Of a DNA stretch of 5,095 nucleotides, positions 1 through 5,095 are shown in pieces (the stretch's first letter is position 1; each line of letters starts with the position of its first letter). The notes under the pieces are model-generated. The model ran no database searches. It was not told the DNA's origin and saw nothing but the letters and a program-made list of their open reading frames with translations. Source of the stretch: an uncultured Lachnospiraceae bacterium (GTDB taxonomy: Bacteria > Bacillota > Clostridia > Lachnospirales > Lachnospiraceae); the NCBI GenBank assembly GCA_958405355.1, contig CATYEA010000159.1, positions 1 to 5,095 of the forward strand, in the 5' to 3' direction. The position numbers and the translations under genes are program-made.

Positions 1-18
1 AGAATCTTTGCATAAAAA

Positions 19-65
19 TGTCGATTGGGGTCATCTGGTGTCAAATGGGGTCAGGCGGGGTCGAA
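19..65 (+). promoter_or_regulatory. Helically phased array of degenerate 0A-box-like elements upstream of spo0A
   Basis: The core GTC recurs at 20, 30, 40, 50 and 60, exactly 10 bp apart, giving five consecutive 10-bp units. Against the Spo0A-box consensus TGTCGAA, the heptamers at 19-25 (TGTCGAT), 39-45 (TGTCAAA) and 59-65 (GGTCGAA) match 6 of 7 positions. The intervening ones at 29-35 and 49-55 keep only about 3 of 7. Tandem 0A boxes spaced 10 bp apart are the known arrangement for cooperative binding of the Spo0A effector domain on one face of the helix. The array ends about 20 bp before the putative -35 of spo0A, so autoregulation by Spo0A~P is the natural inference. No box is a perfect match, and binding is not shown by sequence alone. 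Confidence 0.5.
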
Positions 66-83
66 CATTGCGATTGGTTAGTC

Positions 84-113
84 TTGCGATAATCCTTTTT
101 CAGAGAATATAAT
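84..113 (+). promoter_or_regulatory. Putative sigma-A-type promoter of spo0A
   Basis: A perfect TATAAT lies at 108-113. Eighteen bp upstream is TTGCGA (84-89), a 4/6 match to TTGACA. Transcription would start near 120, leaving a leader of about 30 nt that contains the RBS. The weak -35 fits a promoter needing an activator, and the phased 0A-like array lies directly upstream. A sigma-H -10-like string (AGAGAAT, 102-108) overlaps the -10, but no sigma-H -35 (AGGA-type) is seen at the right distance. Confidence 0.6.
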
Positions 114-133
114 ACAAATAGTTTCGAAGACAG

Positions 134-140
134 AAGGAGG
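134..140 (+). promoter_or_regulatory. Ribosome binding site fixing the GTG start of spo0A
   Basis: AAGGAGG at 134-140 is a near-perfect anti-16S match. It sits 8 nt before the GTG at 149, which selects this non-ATG start. The protein then begins [11 protein letters not shown], aligned with the usual start of Spo0A receiver domains. Confidence 0.9.
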
Positions 141-148
141 AGAACAAG

Positions 149-949
149 GTGAGCAAAATTAATGTGGCGATTGTGGATGATAATGAGCGGATGTTGGGGC
201 TTTTGGAAAATATTTTAAGTGAAGACAGCAGTATTTCTGTTGTCGGAAAAGGCGGAGACGGGGTTCAGGCGCTGGAATTGATTCGGGAAAAAGAGCCGGA
301 TGTGGTGCTTCTTGACTTAATTATGCCGAAACTTGACGGCCTTGAAGTCATGCAGAAAGTGAATCGGGAAAAAAATCTCAAAAAGAAACCGGCATTTATT
401 GTCATTTCAGCCATCGGACAGGAAAATATTACAGAAGATGCCTTTGGCCTCGGAGCCAGTTATTATATTATGAAACCATTTGATAATGATGTAGTTTTAA
501 ATAAAATAAAACAAATTCAGAGGGATAAGACAGCAAAGCTTGTTCATACTAAGCATAGCGTGGTATCTGAGGGTGTGAGCGAATATTCACCCCGAAATCT
601 GGAGACGGATGTGACCAATATTATCCATGAAATCGGTGTGCCGGCCCACATTAAAGGATACCAGTATTTGAGAGATGCGATCATTATGTCGGTGGAGAAT
701 CGGGAAGTGATTAATTCCATTACGAAAGTATTGTATCCGACGATCGCGAAGATGAATCAGACGACGCCGAGCCGGGTGGAACGGGCGATTCGTCATGCGA
801 TTGAGGTAGCCTGGAGCCGGGGAAAAATGGATACGATCAATGAATTATTTGGTTATACCATTAATACCGGCAAGGGTAAACCGACAAACTCAGAATTTAT
901 TGCCCTGATTTCAGATAAAATGCGTCTGGAATATAAAACTAAGGGGTAA
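149..949 (+). CDS. spo0A: Spo0A, sporulation master response regulator
   Basis: Spo0A is the cytoplasmic DNA-binding response regulator that, once phosphorylated, commits endospore formers to sporulation and controls stationary-phase genes by binding 0A boxes. The 266-residue length matches the family (267 in Bacillus subtilis). Residues 1-125 form a CheY-like receiver domain with the acidic pair D10/D11, phosphoacceptor D56 in the VVLLDLIMP strand, S87 and the invariant lysine K109 in IMKPFD. A variable hinge spans about 130-150. The C-terminal Spo0A effector domain (about 152-266) carries the family hallmarks [12 protein letters not shown] (160-171), [18 protein letters not shown] (208-225, the recognition helix region) and KPTNSEF (244-250). 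The start is GTG with a strong RBS. No intrinsic terminator follows, so readthrough into glgA 82 bp downstream is possible. All key residues are present, so the protein should be functional. Confidence 0.99.
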   Translation: MSKINVAIVDDNERMLGLLENILSEDSSISVVGKGGDGVQALELIREKEPDVVLLDLIMPKLDGLEVMQKVNREKNLKKKPAFIVISAIGQENITEDAFGLGASYYIMKPFDNDVVLNKIKQIQRDKTAKLVHTKHSVVSEGVSEYSPRNLETDVTNIIHEIGVPAHIKGYQYLRDAIIMSVENREVINSITKVLYPTIAKMNQTTPSRVERAIRHAIEVAWSRGKMDTINELFGYTINTGKGKPTNSEFIALISDKMRLEYKTKG

Positions 950-975
950 AATAAATAAATATCTTTTAATGTTCT

Positions 976-1014
976 CTCAAATATTGTATAATATATACAA
1001 TAAATGTGTTTGAG
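976..1014 (+). promoter_or_regulatory. glgA promoter region with -10 element inside a perfect inverted repeat
   Basis: TATTGTATA (982-990) and TATACAATA (994-1002) are perfect 9-bp inverted arms around a 3-bp centre (ATA). A consensus TATAAT (987-992) lies within the repeat. An outer pair CTCAAA (976-981) and TTTGAG (1009-1014) would extend the symmetry, with a 6-nt bulge on the right side. No good -35 is seen 17 bp upstream (about 964-969, TTTTAA). The repeat could be an operator for a dimeric repressor occluding the -10; its TTGTAT/ATACAA half-sites resemble GntR-family operators such as that of TreR, but with wider spacing. In RNA read through from spo0A it could instead fold into an AU-rich hairpin just before the glgA RBS. 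The region is AT-rich, so a fortuitous palindrome is possible. Confidence 0.45.
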
Positions 1015-1031
1015 GGAGGAAGCGGATTTTT

Positions 1032-2468
1032 ATGAAGAAGATATTATTTGTATCGTCGGAGGCTGTACCGTTTATAAAAACAGGGGGATTAGCGGACGTT
1101 GCCGGCACATTGCCAAAATCATTCAATAAAGATGAATTCGATGTCCGTGTTGTTATCCCGAAATATCGGGCAATTCCCGAACATTACCGGAATCAGATGA
1201 AGTACCGGACCCATTTTTATATGGATTTTGCTGGTGAGAACCGATATGTTGGTGTAATGGAACTTGAGTGGGGCGGAATTACGTTTTATTTTATAGATAA
1301 TGAATATTATTTTTATGGAGATAAACCGTATGAAGACGGCGTTTGGGATTTGGAGAAATTTGCTTATTTCAGCAAAGCAGCCCTTTCGATTTTACCGCTC
1401 ATTGATTTTCAGCCGGATGTGGTCCACTGCCACGACTGGCAGACAGGACTTGTACCTGTGTACTTAAAGACAGATTTCTGCCGCGGCGACTTCTTTGCCA
1501 GAATGAAAGCTGTCATGACGATCCACAACCTGAAATTCCAGGGGACATGGAATCCAAAAGATATTATGAATATTACCGGATTACCGGGGTATCTGTTTAC
1601 GCCGGACAAGCTGGAAGCCTATAAGGATGCTAATTATCTGAAGGGCGGACTTGTCTATGCGGACTGGATTACGACGGTCAGTCCGACCTATGCGGAAGAG
1701 ATCAAGATGCCGTTTTACGGTGAAGGCTTAAATGGCCTGCTCTGTGCCCGTTCCGGACAGCTCAGCGGTATTTTGAATGGCATTGATTATGATGAATACA
1801 ATCCGGAGACAGATCATGCCCTTCCATATAATTATAATGCGATTAATTTCCGTAAAGTAAAAGTAAAAAATAAACTGGCGCTTCAGGAGGAACTGGGACT
1901 GGAACAGAATGAACATAAGTTTATGATAGGTCTCGTATCCCGTCTGACAGATCAGAAGGGTCTGGATCTGGTAGCTTATATGATGGATCAGATCTGTACC
2001 GAGGACACCCAGCTTGTGGTCCTTGGAACTGGTGACAGCAAGTATGAGAATATGTTCCGGCACTTTGCCTGGAAGTATCCGGAGCGGGTATCGGCGAATA
2101 TTTTCTATTCGGATGAACGTTCCCATAAGATTTACGGTTCCTGCGATGCTTTCCTTATGCCGTCGCTGTTCGAGCCTTGTGGTCTCAGTCAGTTAATGAG
2201 TCTGCGCTACGGTACAGTACCGATTGTCCGTGAGACGGGTGGTTTAAGAGATACGGTTCAGCCGTACAACGAATATGAGTCCACAGGTACAGGATTTAGC
2301 TTTGCAAATTATAATGCCCATGAAATGATGGATATTATCAACTATGCAAAACATATTTACTATGACAAAAAACGGGAGTGGAATAAGATTATCGATCGGG
2401 CGATGGCCGCAGATTTCTCCTGGAATATGTCAGCACGCAGATATGAAGATCTGTATCGGATGTTATGA
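1032..2468 (+). CDS. glgA: Glycogen synthase (ADP-glucose type, GT5 family)
   Basis: GlgA transfers glucose from ADP-glucose to the non-reducing ends of alpha-1,4-glucan in the cytoplasm, building glycogen (granulose in clostridia). The 478-residue length is typical. The N-terminal GT5 domain opens with the ADP-glucose-binding KTGGL motif (16-20) and contains HCHDWQTGL (132-140), IHNLKFQG (164-171) and NGIDYDEYNP (249-258). The C-terminal GT-B Rossmann domain has R304 and K309 in GLVSRLTDQKG, E381 in FEPCGLSQLM (380-389), TGGLRDTV (402-409) and TGTGFSF (418-424). R304, K309 and E381 align at a constant +4 offset with the R300, K305 and E377 active-site residues of the E. coli enzyme. GGAGG at 1015-1019 is a strong but rather distant RBS (12 nt). 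The stop overlaps the next gene's start. No glgC, glgD, glgB or glgP lies in the window, so ADP-glucose supply must be encoded elsewhere. Confidence 0.97.
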   Translation: MKKILFVSSEAVPFIKTGGLADVAGTLPKSFNKDEFDVRVVIPKYRAIPEHYRNQMKYRTHFYMDFAGENRYVGVMELEWGGITFYFIDNEYYFYGDKPYEDGVWDLEKFAYFSKAALSILPLIDFQPDVVHCHDWQTGLVPVYLKTDFCRGDFFARMKAVMTIHNLKFQGTWNPKDIMNITGLPGYLFTPDKLEAYKDANYLKGGLVYADWITTVSPTYAEEIKMPFYGEGLNGLLCARSGQLSGILNGIDYDEYNPETDHALPYNYNAINFRKVKVKNKLALQEELGLEQNEHKFMIGLVSRLTDQKGLDLVAYMMDQICTEDTQLVVLGTGDSKYENMFRHFAWKYPERVSANIFYSDERSHKIYGSCDAFLMPSLFEPCGLSQLMSLRYGTVPIVRETGGLRDTVQPYNEYESTGTGFSFANYNAHEMMDIINYAKHIYYDKKREWNKIIDRAMAADFSWNMSARRYEDLYRML

Positions 2469-3400
2469 GTAAATATTTAAAAAAGACCTGGGTCGTATGC
2501 CTTTTGGCATCGGTGAGCTGCTTCCTTTGGGGAAGCGCTTTCCCAGGGGTTAAAATCGGATATGAATGGTTTCAGATCGCGTCCGGTGAGACGGCAGCCC
2601 AGATATTATTTGCGGGGTGCCGTTTTTTCCTTGCGGGAATTCTGGTCATTCTTTTTGCAAGTCTTACATCAGGAAGATTTTTGAGGCCCGTTGGCGTGGA
2701 ATGGAAGCATGCAGCGGTAATCAGCCTGTTTCAGACCATTTTGCAGTACATATTATTTTATATTGGCCTGGCCCATACGGCGGGTACGAAGGCGTCGATT
2801 ATTGTCGGTTCCAATGTGTTCATCGCCATATTGACGGCGAGTCTTATCTTCCGTCAGGAAAAACTGACCCGGGAAAAAATGCTTGGCTGTGTCATTGGAT
2901 TTGCCGGAGTTGTACTGATTAATCTGACTCCGGGAGGTATGTCCCTGACAATGAGCTTTGGCGGTGAGGGGCTTGTACTTTTTTCCACAGTGGCCTATGC
3001 TTTTTCTTCAGTGATCATGAAGAAATATTCAAAAAAAGATAATCCGGTCATGCTGAGCGGCTATCAGTTTCTTATCGGTGGAATCGTTATGATGGCCGTG
3101 GGCATTTGTATGGGTGGACGGATTTCGGTGCCTTCCGGAAAAGCGGCGCTTATGCTTTTATACCTGGCATTTGCTTCAGCCATGGCTTATACCATATGGA
3201 GCCAGCTTCTTAAATATAATCCGGTATCTAAAGTGGCGGTTTTCTGTTTTATGACACCGGTATTTGGAGTGATTCTTTCGGCTGTTTTTTTACATGAATC
3301 AGAACAGATATCTCTGGTTCAGGGAGCGGCGGCATTGATTTTGATTACGGTTGGAATCATTATCAGTCATCGGGAAAAGAAGGTCCGGGAAAGTATTTGA
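2465..3400 (+). CDS. EamA/DMT-superfamily permease, substrate unknown
   Basis: This is a 311-residue integral membrane protein of the drug/metabolite transporter superfamily, with two tandem EamA repeats and about ten predicted helices. Approximate hydrophobic segments are 9-29, 43-68, 83-102, 107-129, 138-155, 166-184, 197-217, 227-246, 254-276 and 283-301. The first repeat has the typical WGSAFPGVKIG sequence (22-32), and segment 4 carries the GTKASIIVGSNVFIAIL-type signature (107-123). The second repeat, from about 166, contains AYAFSSVIMKKYSKK (177-191) and ASAMAYTIWSQLLKYNP (237-253). The tail (SHREKKVRES) is basic and probably cytoplasmic. Relatives export amino acids, metabolites or drugs, but the family does not reveal the substrate. 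The ATG overlaps the glgA stop as ATGA and no clear Shine-Dalgarno precedes it, so translation is probably coupled to glgA. No terminator is evident after its stop. Confidence 0.92.
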   Translation: MSKYLKKTWVVCLLASVSCFLWGSAFPGVKIGYEWFQIASGETAAQILFAGCRFFLAGILVILFASLTSGRFLRPVGVEWKHAAVISLFQTILQYILFYIGLAHTAGTKASIIVGSNVFIAILTASLIFRQEKLTREKMLGCVIGFAGVVLINLTPGGMSLTMSFGGEGLVLFSTVAYAFSSVIMKKYSKKDNPVMLSGYQFLIGGIVMMAVGICMGGRISVPSGKAALMLLYLAFASAMAYTIWSQLLKYNPVSKVAVFCFMTPVFGVILSAVFLHESEQISLVQGAAALILITVGIIISHREKKVRESI

Positions 3401-3430
3401 AATTTGGCGTATGAAGATGTATTTTTGTCA

Positions 3431-3459
3431 TTGACAGCCTGTACGATATAAGTTAGAAT
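3431..3459 (+). promoter_or_regulatory. Strong sigma-A-type promoter for the solute-binding protein unit
   Basis: A perfect TTGACA (3431-3436), a 17-bp spacer and TAGAAT (3454-3459, 5/6 of TATAAT) make the best promoter in the window. It lies 31 bp after the permease stop. Transcription would begin near 3466, giving a 5' leader of about 118 nt that contains the two hairpins and the terminator. A strong promoter followed by a terminator points to control at elongation rather than at initiation. Confidence 0.8.
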
Positions 3460-3468
3460 TGAAACGAA

Positions 3469-3519
3469 CTGGTCACGAAGGCCAGATGATAATTAAGATG
3501 AATGAAACCACGAAGGTTT
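3469..3519 (+). ncRNA. Tandem-hairpin leader RNA with identical ACGAA loops (candidate antitermination element)
   Basis: Hairpin 1 pairs CTGGTC (3469-3474) with GGCCAG (3480-3485), six pairs including one G-U, around the loop ACGAA (3475-3479). Hairpin 2 pairs AAACC (3505-3509) with GGTTT (3515-3519) around the same loop ACGAA (3510-3514). Both loops are closed by C-G, so the heptamer CACGAAG occurs at 3474-3480 and 3509-3515, although the stems differ completely. A 19-nt A/T-rich linker separates the hairpins. The 5' arm of hairpin 2 is also the 5' arm of the terminator, so the two structures exclude each other. This is the layout of two-hairpin antiterminators. The loops resemble, but do not equal, guanidine-II (mini-ykkC) ACGR tetraloops, and they lack the A1/G4 hexaloop of ANTAR targets. 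The class is therefore unassigned. Confidence 0.55.
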
Positions 3520-3551
3520 TGCTGTTTTTTTGCGAATCTTTGTGGTTTTTT
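3505..3551 (+). terminator. Intrinsic terminator (attenuator) in the leader of the solute-binding protein gene
   Basis: AAACCACGAAG (3505-3515) pairs with CTTTGTGGTTT (3538-3548) over 11 pairs with a single G-U wobble. The stem can extend inward through GGTTT (3515-3519) with GAATC (3534-3538), and then GC (3521-3522) with GC (3532-3533). A U-run (3546-3551) followed by more U-rich sequence comes directly after. It lies downstream of the promoter at 3431-3459 and ends 32 bp before the ATG at 3584, so it would act on the downstream gene's own transcript as an attenuator. It could also stop readthrough from glgA and the permease. Its 5' arm is shared with hairpin 2. Confidence 0.75.
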
Positions 3552-3583
3552 GTTGTTATATAAAAGGGAAGGGTTAATAGATT

Positions 3584-5095
3584 ATGAAAAAAAGAATAAT
3601 CAGCATTTTATTAGCAGCCGTTATAGGCGTGTCGATGTTGACCGCCTGCGGTTCAGAAACAAAGGAAACAACATCGGGAGCCGAAGGCAGTTCTGAGGCC
3701 GGGGCAGAGAATTCAGCCGATGAAAAGGTACTTCGGATTGCGTTTCCGGACACGCTGACAACCGTGGATGTGGCGAATGTCACATCGGCTACCATGTTAA
3801 AAGAAGTGGCCGGCGTATGTGAAACATTGGTCCATGCCGATGAGGATTTTACATTACAGCCGAATCTTGCAACGGAATGGAAGATGACAGGGGATAACAC
3901 CTGGGAATTTAAGCTGAGGGAAGATGTTCTTTTTCATGACGGAACACGGATGGATGCGGAAGCAGTGAAATGGTCCATTGAATGGGAGCTGGAAAATAAT
4001 TCGGCTTTTGCCGGTTCGACCTATATCGAGTCGGTGGAAGCTCTGGACGATTTTACGGTACAGTTTACCACTTCGCAGAAAACAACCGATTTACCGGCGG
4101 CCCTGTCCTATGTGGGTACGGTAATTGTTTCGCCTTCGTCGGTGAATTCGGACGGGGAGTTTGTGACAGCGGTAGGTACAGGTTACTATAAGCAGGCGGT
4201 TTTTGATGAAATGTCGGGAACTTTCGAATGTGTTGTCTTTGAAGATTATTGGCAGCCGGTGGAAACCAATGTTACCCGGAGGGTTGTGCGCAGCATTAAC
4301 GATGCCAGTGCCCGGAGCCTTGCTGTACAGAACGGAGAAATCGATATTGCGTCGGATGTGCCTTTCAGCGATTTGGAGACCCTTGCCAATTCGGAAAATG
4401 TTCAGGTTTCCAAATTTAATACGGCAAGAACCTATTTTTATGAATATAACCTGAAGAAAGATACTTTCCAGGATGAGCGGGTGCGTCAAGCATTGATTTA
4501 TGCGATTAATAAGGAAGAAATTGTCAGTGACGTATTGCTTGGTGTCGGCGGTGTGCCGAAGGGAATGTTGATGGATGATATGCCGTGGGCCAATCTGGAA
4601 GTAGATACCTATGATTATGACCCGGATCAGGCTCTCAGCCTTCTTGAAGAGGCTGGATACACAGACAGTGATAATGATGGTTATCTGGACAAGGATGGAG
4701 AAAAACTGACGCTGAAATTGATTACCTTTACTAAACGCCCGGGATGTCAGTTGATCGTTCAGGCAACTCAGGGGTATTATGCGAATATTGGAATTGATAC
4801 CTCTGTGGAAGTTTTGGAATGGTCGGCCATGAATGAATTGATTCAGAACGGCGATTTTGATATGGCGCTCAATTCGGCGGCTTCGGCCTATATACCGACA
4901 CCGGCCTATTACATGGATACCTATTATAAAAATAATGACATTGGGTATGTGAATGAAGAACTCAATTCACTTCTGAATGATTGCAAAGCCACAACGGATA
5001 TGGAAGAAAAATATGAGTACAGCAAAAAAGCTCAGGCTTTGGCCCAGGAGGACGCTGCAATCTTCACTCCGGCCCTGTACGGCGCTGTCTTTGCC
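3584..5095 (+). CDS. Family 5 ABC transporter substrate-binding lipoprotein (peptide/nickel type), 3' end outside window
   Basis: This reading frame runs open to the window edge (504 codons, no stop seen). The product is the extracytoplasmic lipid-anchored binding protein of an ABC importer of the SBP_bac_5 family (DppA/OppA/NikA-like). Residues 1-21 are a lipoprotein signal with the lipobox LTAC and lipidated C22, followed by a Ser/Glu/Ala-rich linker (about 24-48). The family signature WEFKLREDVLFHDGTRMDAEAV spans 107-128, and a GTGYYK motif corresponds to the usual GTGPY. The segment NLKKDTFQDERVRQALIYAI and the MPWANL/YDYDPDQALSLLEEAGY stretch resemble NikA-type proteins. Residues 361-373 form an acidic DxDxDGxxD loop. 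The ligand (oligopeptide, nickel chelate or other) cannot be read from the sequence. The start is set by GAAGGG (3568-3573), 10 nt before the ATG, and by the signal peptide. Permease and ATPase genes are expected downstream. Confidence 0.93.
   Translation, partial: MKKRIISILLAAVIGVSMLTACGSETKETTSGAEGSSEAGAENSADEKVLRIAFPDTLTTVDVANVTSATMLKEVAGVCETLVHADEDFTLQPNLATEWKMTGDNTWEFKLREDVLFHDGTRMDAEAVKWSIEWELENNSAFAGSTYIESVEALDDFTVQFTTSQKTTDLPAALSYVGTVIVSPSSVNSDGEFVTAVGTGYYKQAVFDEMSGTFECVVFEDYWQPVETNVTRRVVRSINDASARSLAVQNGEIDIASDVPFSDLETLANSENVQVSKFNTARTYFYEYNLKKDTFQDERVRQALIYAINKEEIVSDVLLGVGGVPKGMLMDDMPWANLEVDTYDYDPDQALSLLEEAGYTDSDNDGYLDKDGEKLTLKLITFTKRPGCQLIVQATQGYYANIGIDTSVEVLEWSAMNELIQNGDFDMALNSAASAYIPTPAYYMDTYYKNNDIGYVNEELNSLLNDCKATTDMEEKYEYSKKAQALAQEDAAIFTPALYGAVFA

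Noticed and set aside
2..10. 9-mer GAATCTTTG shared by the window start and the terminator arm at 3534-3542
   Set aside because: The flanks differ and a single 9-base match between two AT-rich non-coding stretches is expected by chance. No inverted or direct repeat structure surrounds it.
27..60. Possible G-quadruplex from the GGGG runs upstream of spo0A
   Set aside because: Only three runs of four G are present (27-30, 47-50, 57-60), with GG at 37-38 as the fourth, so at best a two-tier structure is possible. The exact 10-bp phase of the GTC core is better explained by protein sites.
2..112. Open frame that might be the tail of an upstream gene such as spoIVB
   Set aside because: Its translation (ending in SLAIILFQRI) does not resemble the C-terminus of SpoIVB or another family I know, and it runs through the repeat array and the spo0A promoter. 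The region is treated as intergenic.
82..113. Sigma-H promoter for spo0A
   Set aside because: AGAGAAT (102-108) fits a sigma-H -10, but no AGGA-type -35 lies 11-14 bp upstream, while TATAAT with TTGCGA at 18 bp supports sigma-A.
1728..2126. Antisense reading frame inside glgA (similar ones at 587-796, 1409-1609, 3574-3900 and 4091-4489)
   Set aside because: These lie opposite well-supported genes, have no recognisable domains or ribosome binding sites, and the products have unnatural composition.
3466..3551. Canonical ANTAR-protein target RNA
   Set aside because: The two-hairpin plus terminator layout fits, but ANTAR targets need six-base loops with A at position 1 and G at position 4. Here both best-fold loops are five bases, ACGAA, with G at position 3. 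It is kept only as an architectural parallel.
3502..3696. Small + strand reading frame (64 codons) through the leader into the lipoprotein gene
   Set aside because: It has no ribosome binding site, its codons are made from the terminator arms and U-tracts, and it overlaps the lipoprotein start out of frame. The KPRRFCCFFANLCGF-type sequence is what a terminator hairpin encodes by chance.

Overview
The window looks like chromosomal DNA from an endospore-forming Clostridia, most likely a Lachnospiraceae/Clostridium cluster XIVa relative. The evidence is a full-length Spo0A, strong AGGAGG-type ribosome binding sites, moderate GC content and a Gram-positive lipoprotein signal. The family-level placement is an inference from general sequence character. 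All genes lie on the + strand.

Layout: 1-148 is the spo0A upstream region. It carries five GTC-cored elements repeated every 10 bp (19-65) that resemble degenerate Spo0A boxes, then a sigma-A-like promoter and a strong RBS. 149-949 is spo0A with a GTG start. 950-1031 is a short AT-rich gap whose -10 element sits inside a perfect 9-bp inverted repeat. 1032-2468 is glgA (glycogen synthase). It overlaps by 4 bp (ATGA) with 2465-3400, a ten-helix EamA/DMT-family permease. 3401-3583 is a non-coding leader region with a near-consensus promoter (TTGACA-17 bp-TAGAAT), two small hairpins with the same ACGAA loop, and an intrinsic terminator that shares its 5' arm with the second hairpin. 3584-5095 is the start of a family 5 (peptide/nickel-type) ABC transporter substrate-binding lipoprotein. 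It is open at the window edge, with 504 codons visible.

How the parts fit together: Spo0A is the master regulator of sporulation, and glycogen (granulose) storage is Spo0A-dependent in several clostridia, so the spo0A-glgA adjacency may be functional. The permease is translationally coupled to glgA. The solute-binding lipoprotein begins a separate transcription unit and presumably heads an ABC transporter operon running past the window end.

The most interesting element is the leader of that last unit. Its two loop-identical hairpins, the second mutually exclusive with a terminator, have the layout of a two-hairpin antitermination switch. They match neither the ANTAR hexaloop rule nor the ACGR tetraloops of guanidine-II (mini-ykkC) RNAs exactly. 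The second point of interest is the helically phased repeat array upstream of spo0A.
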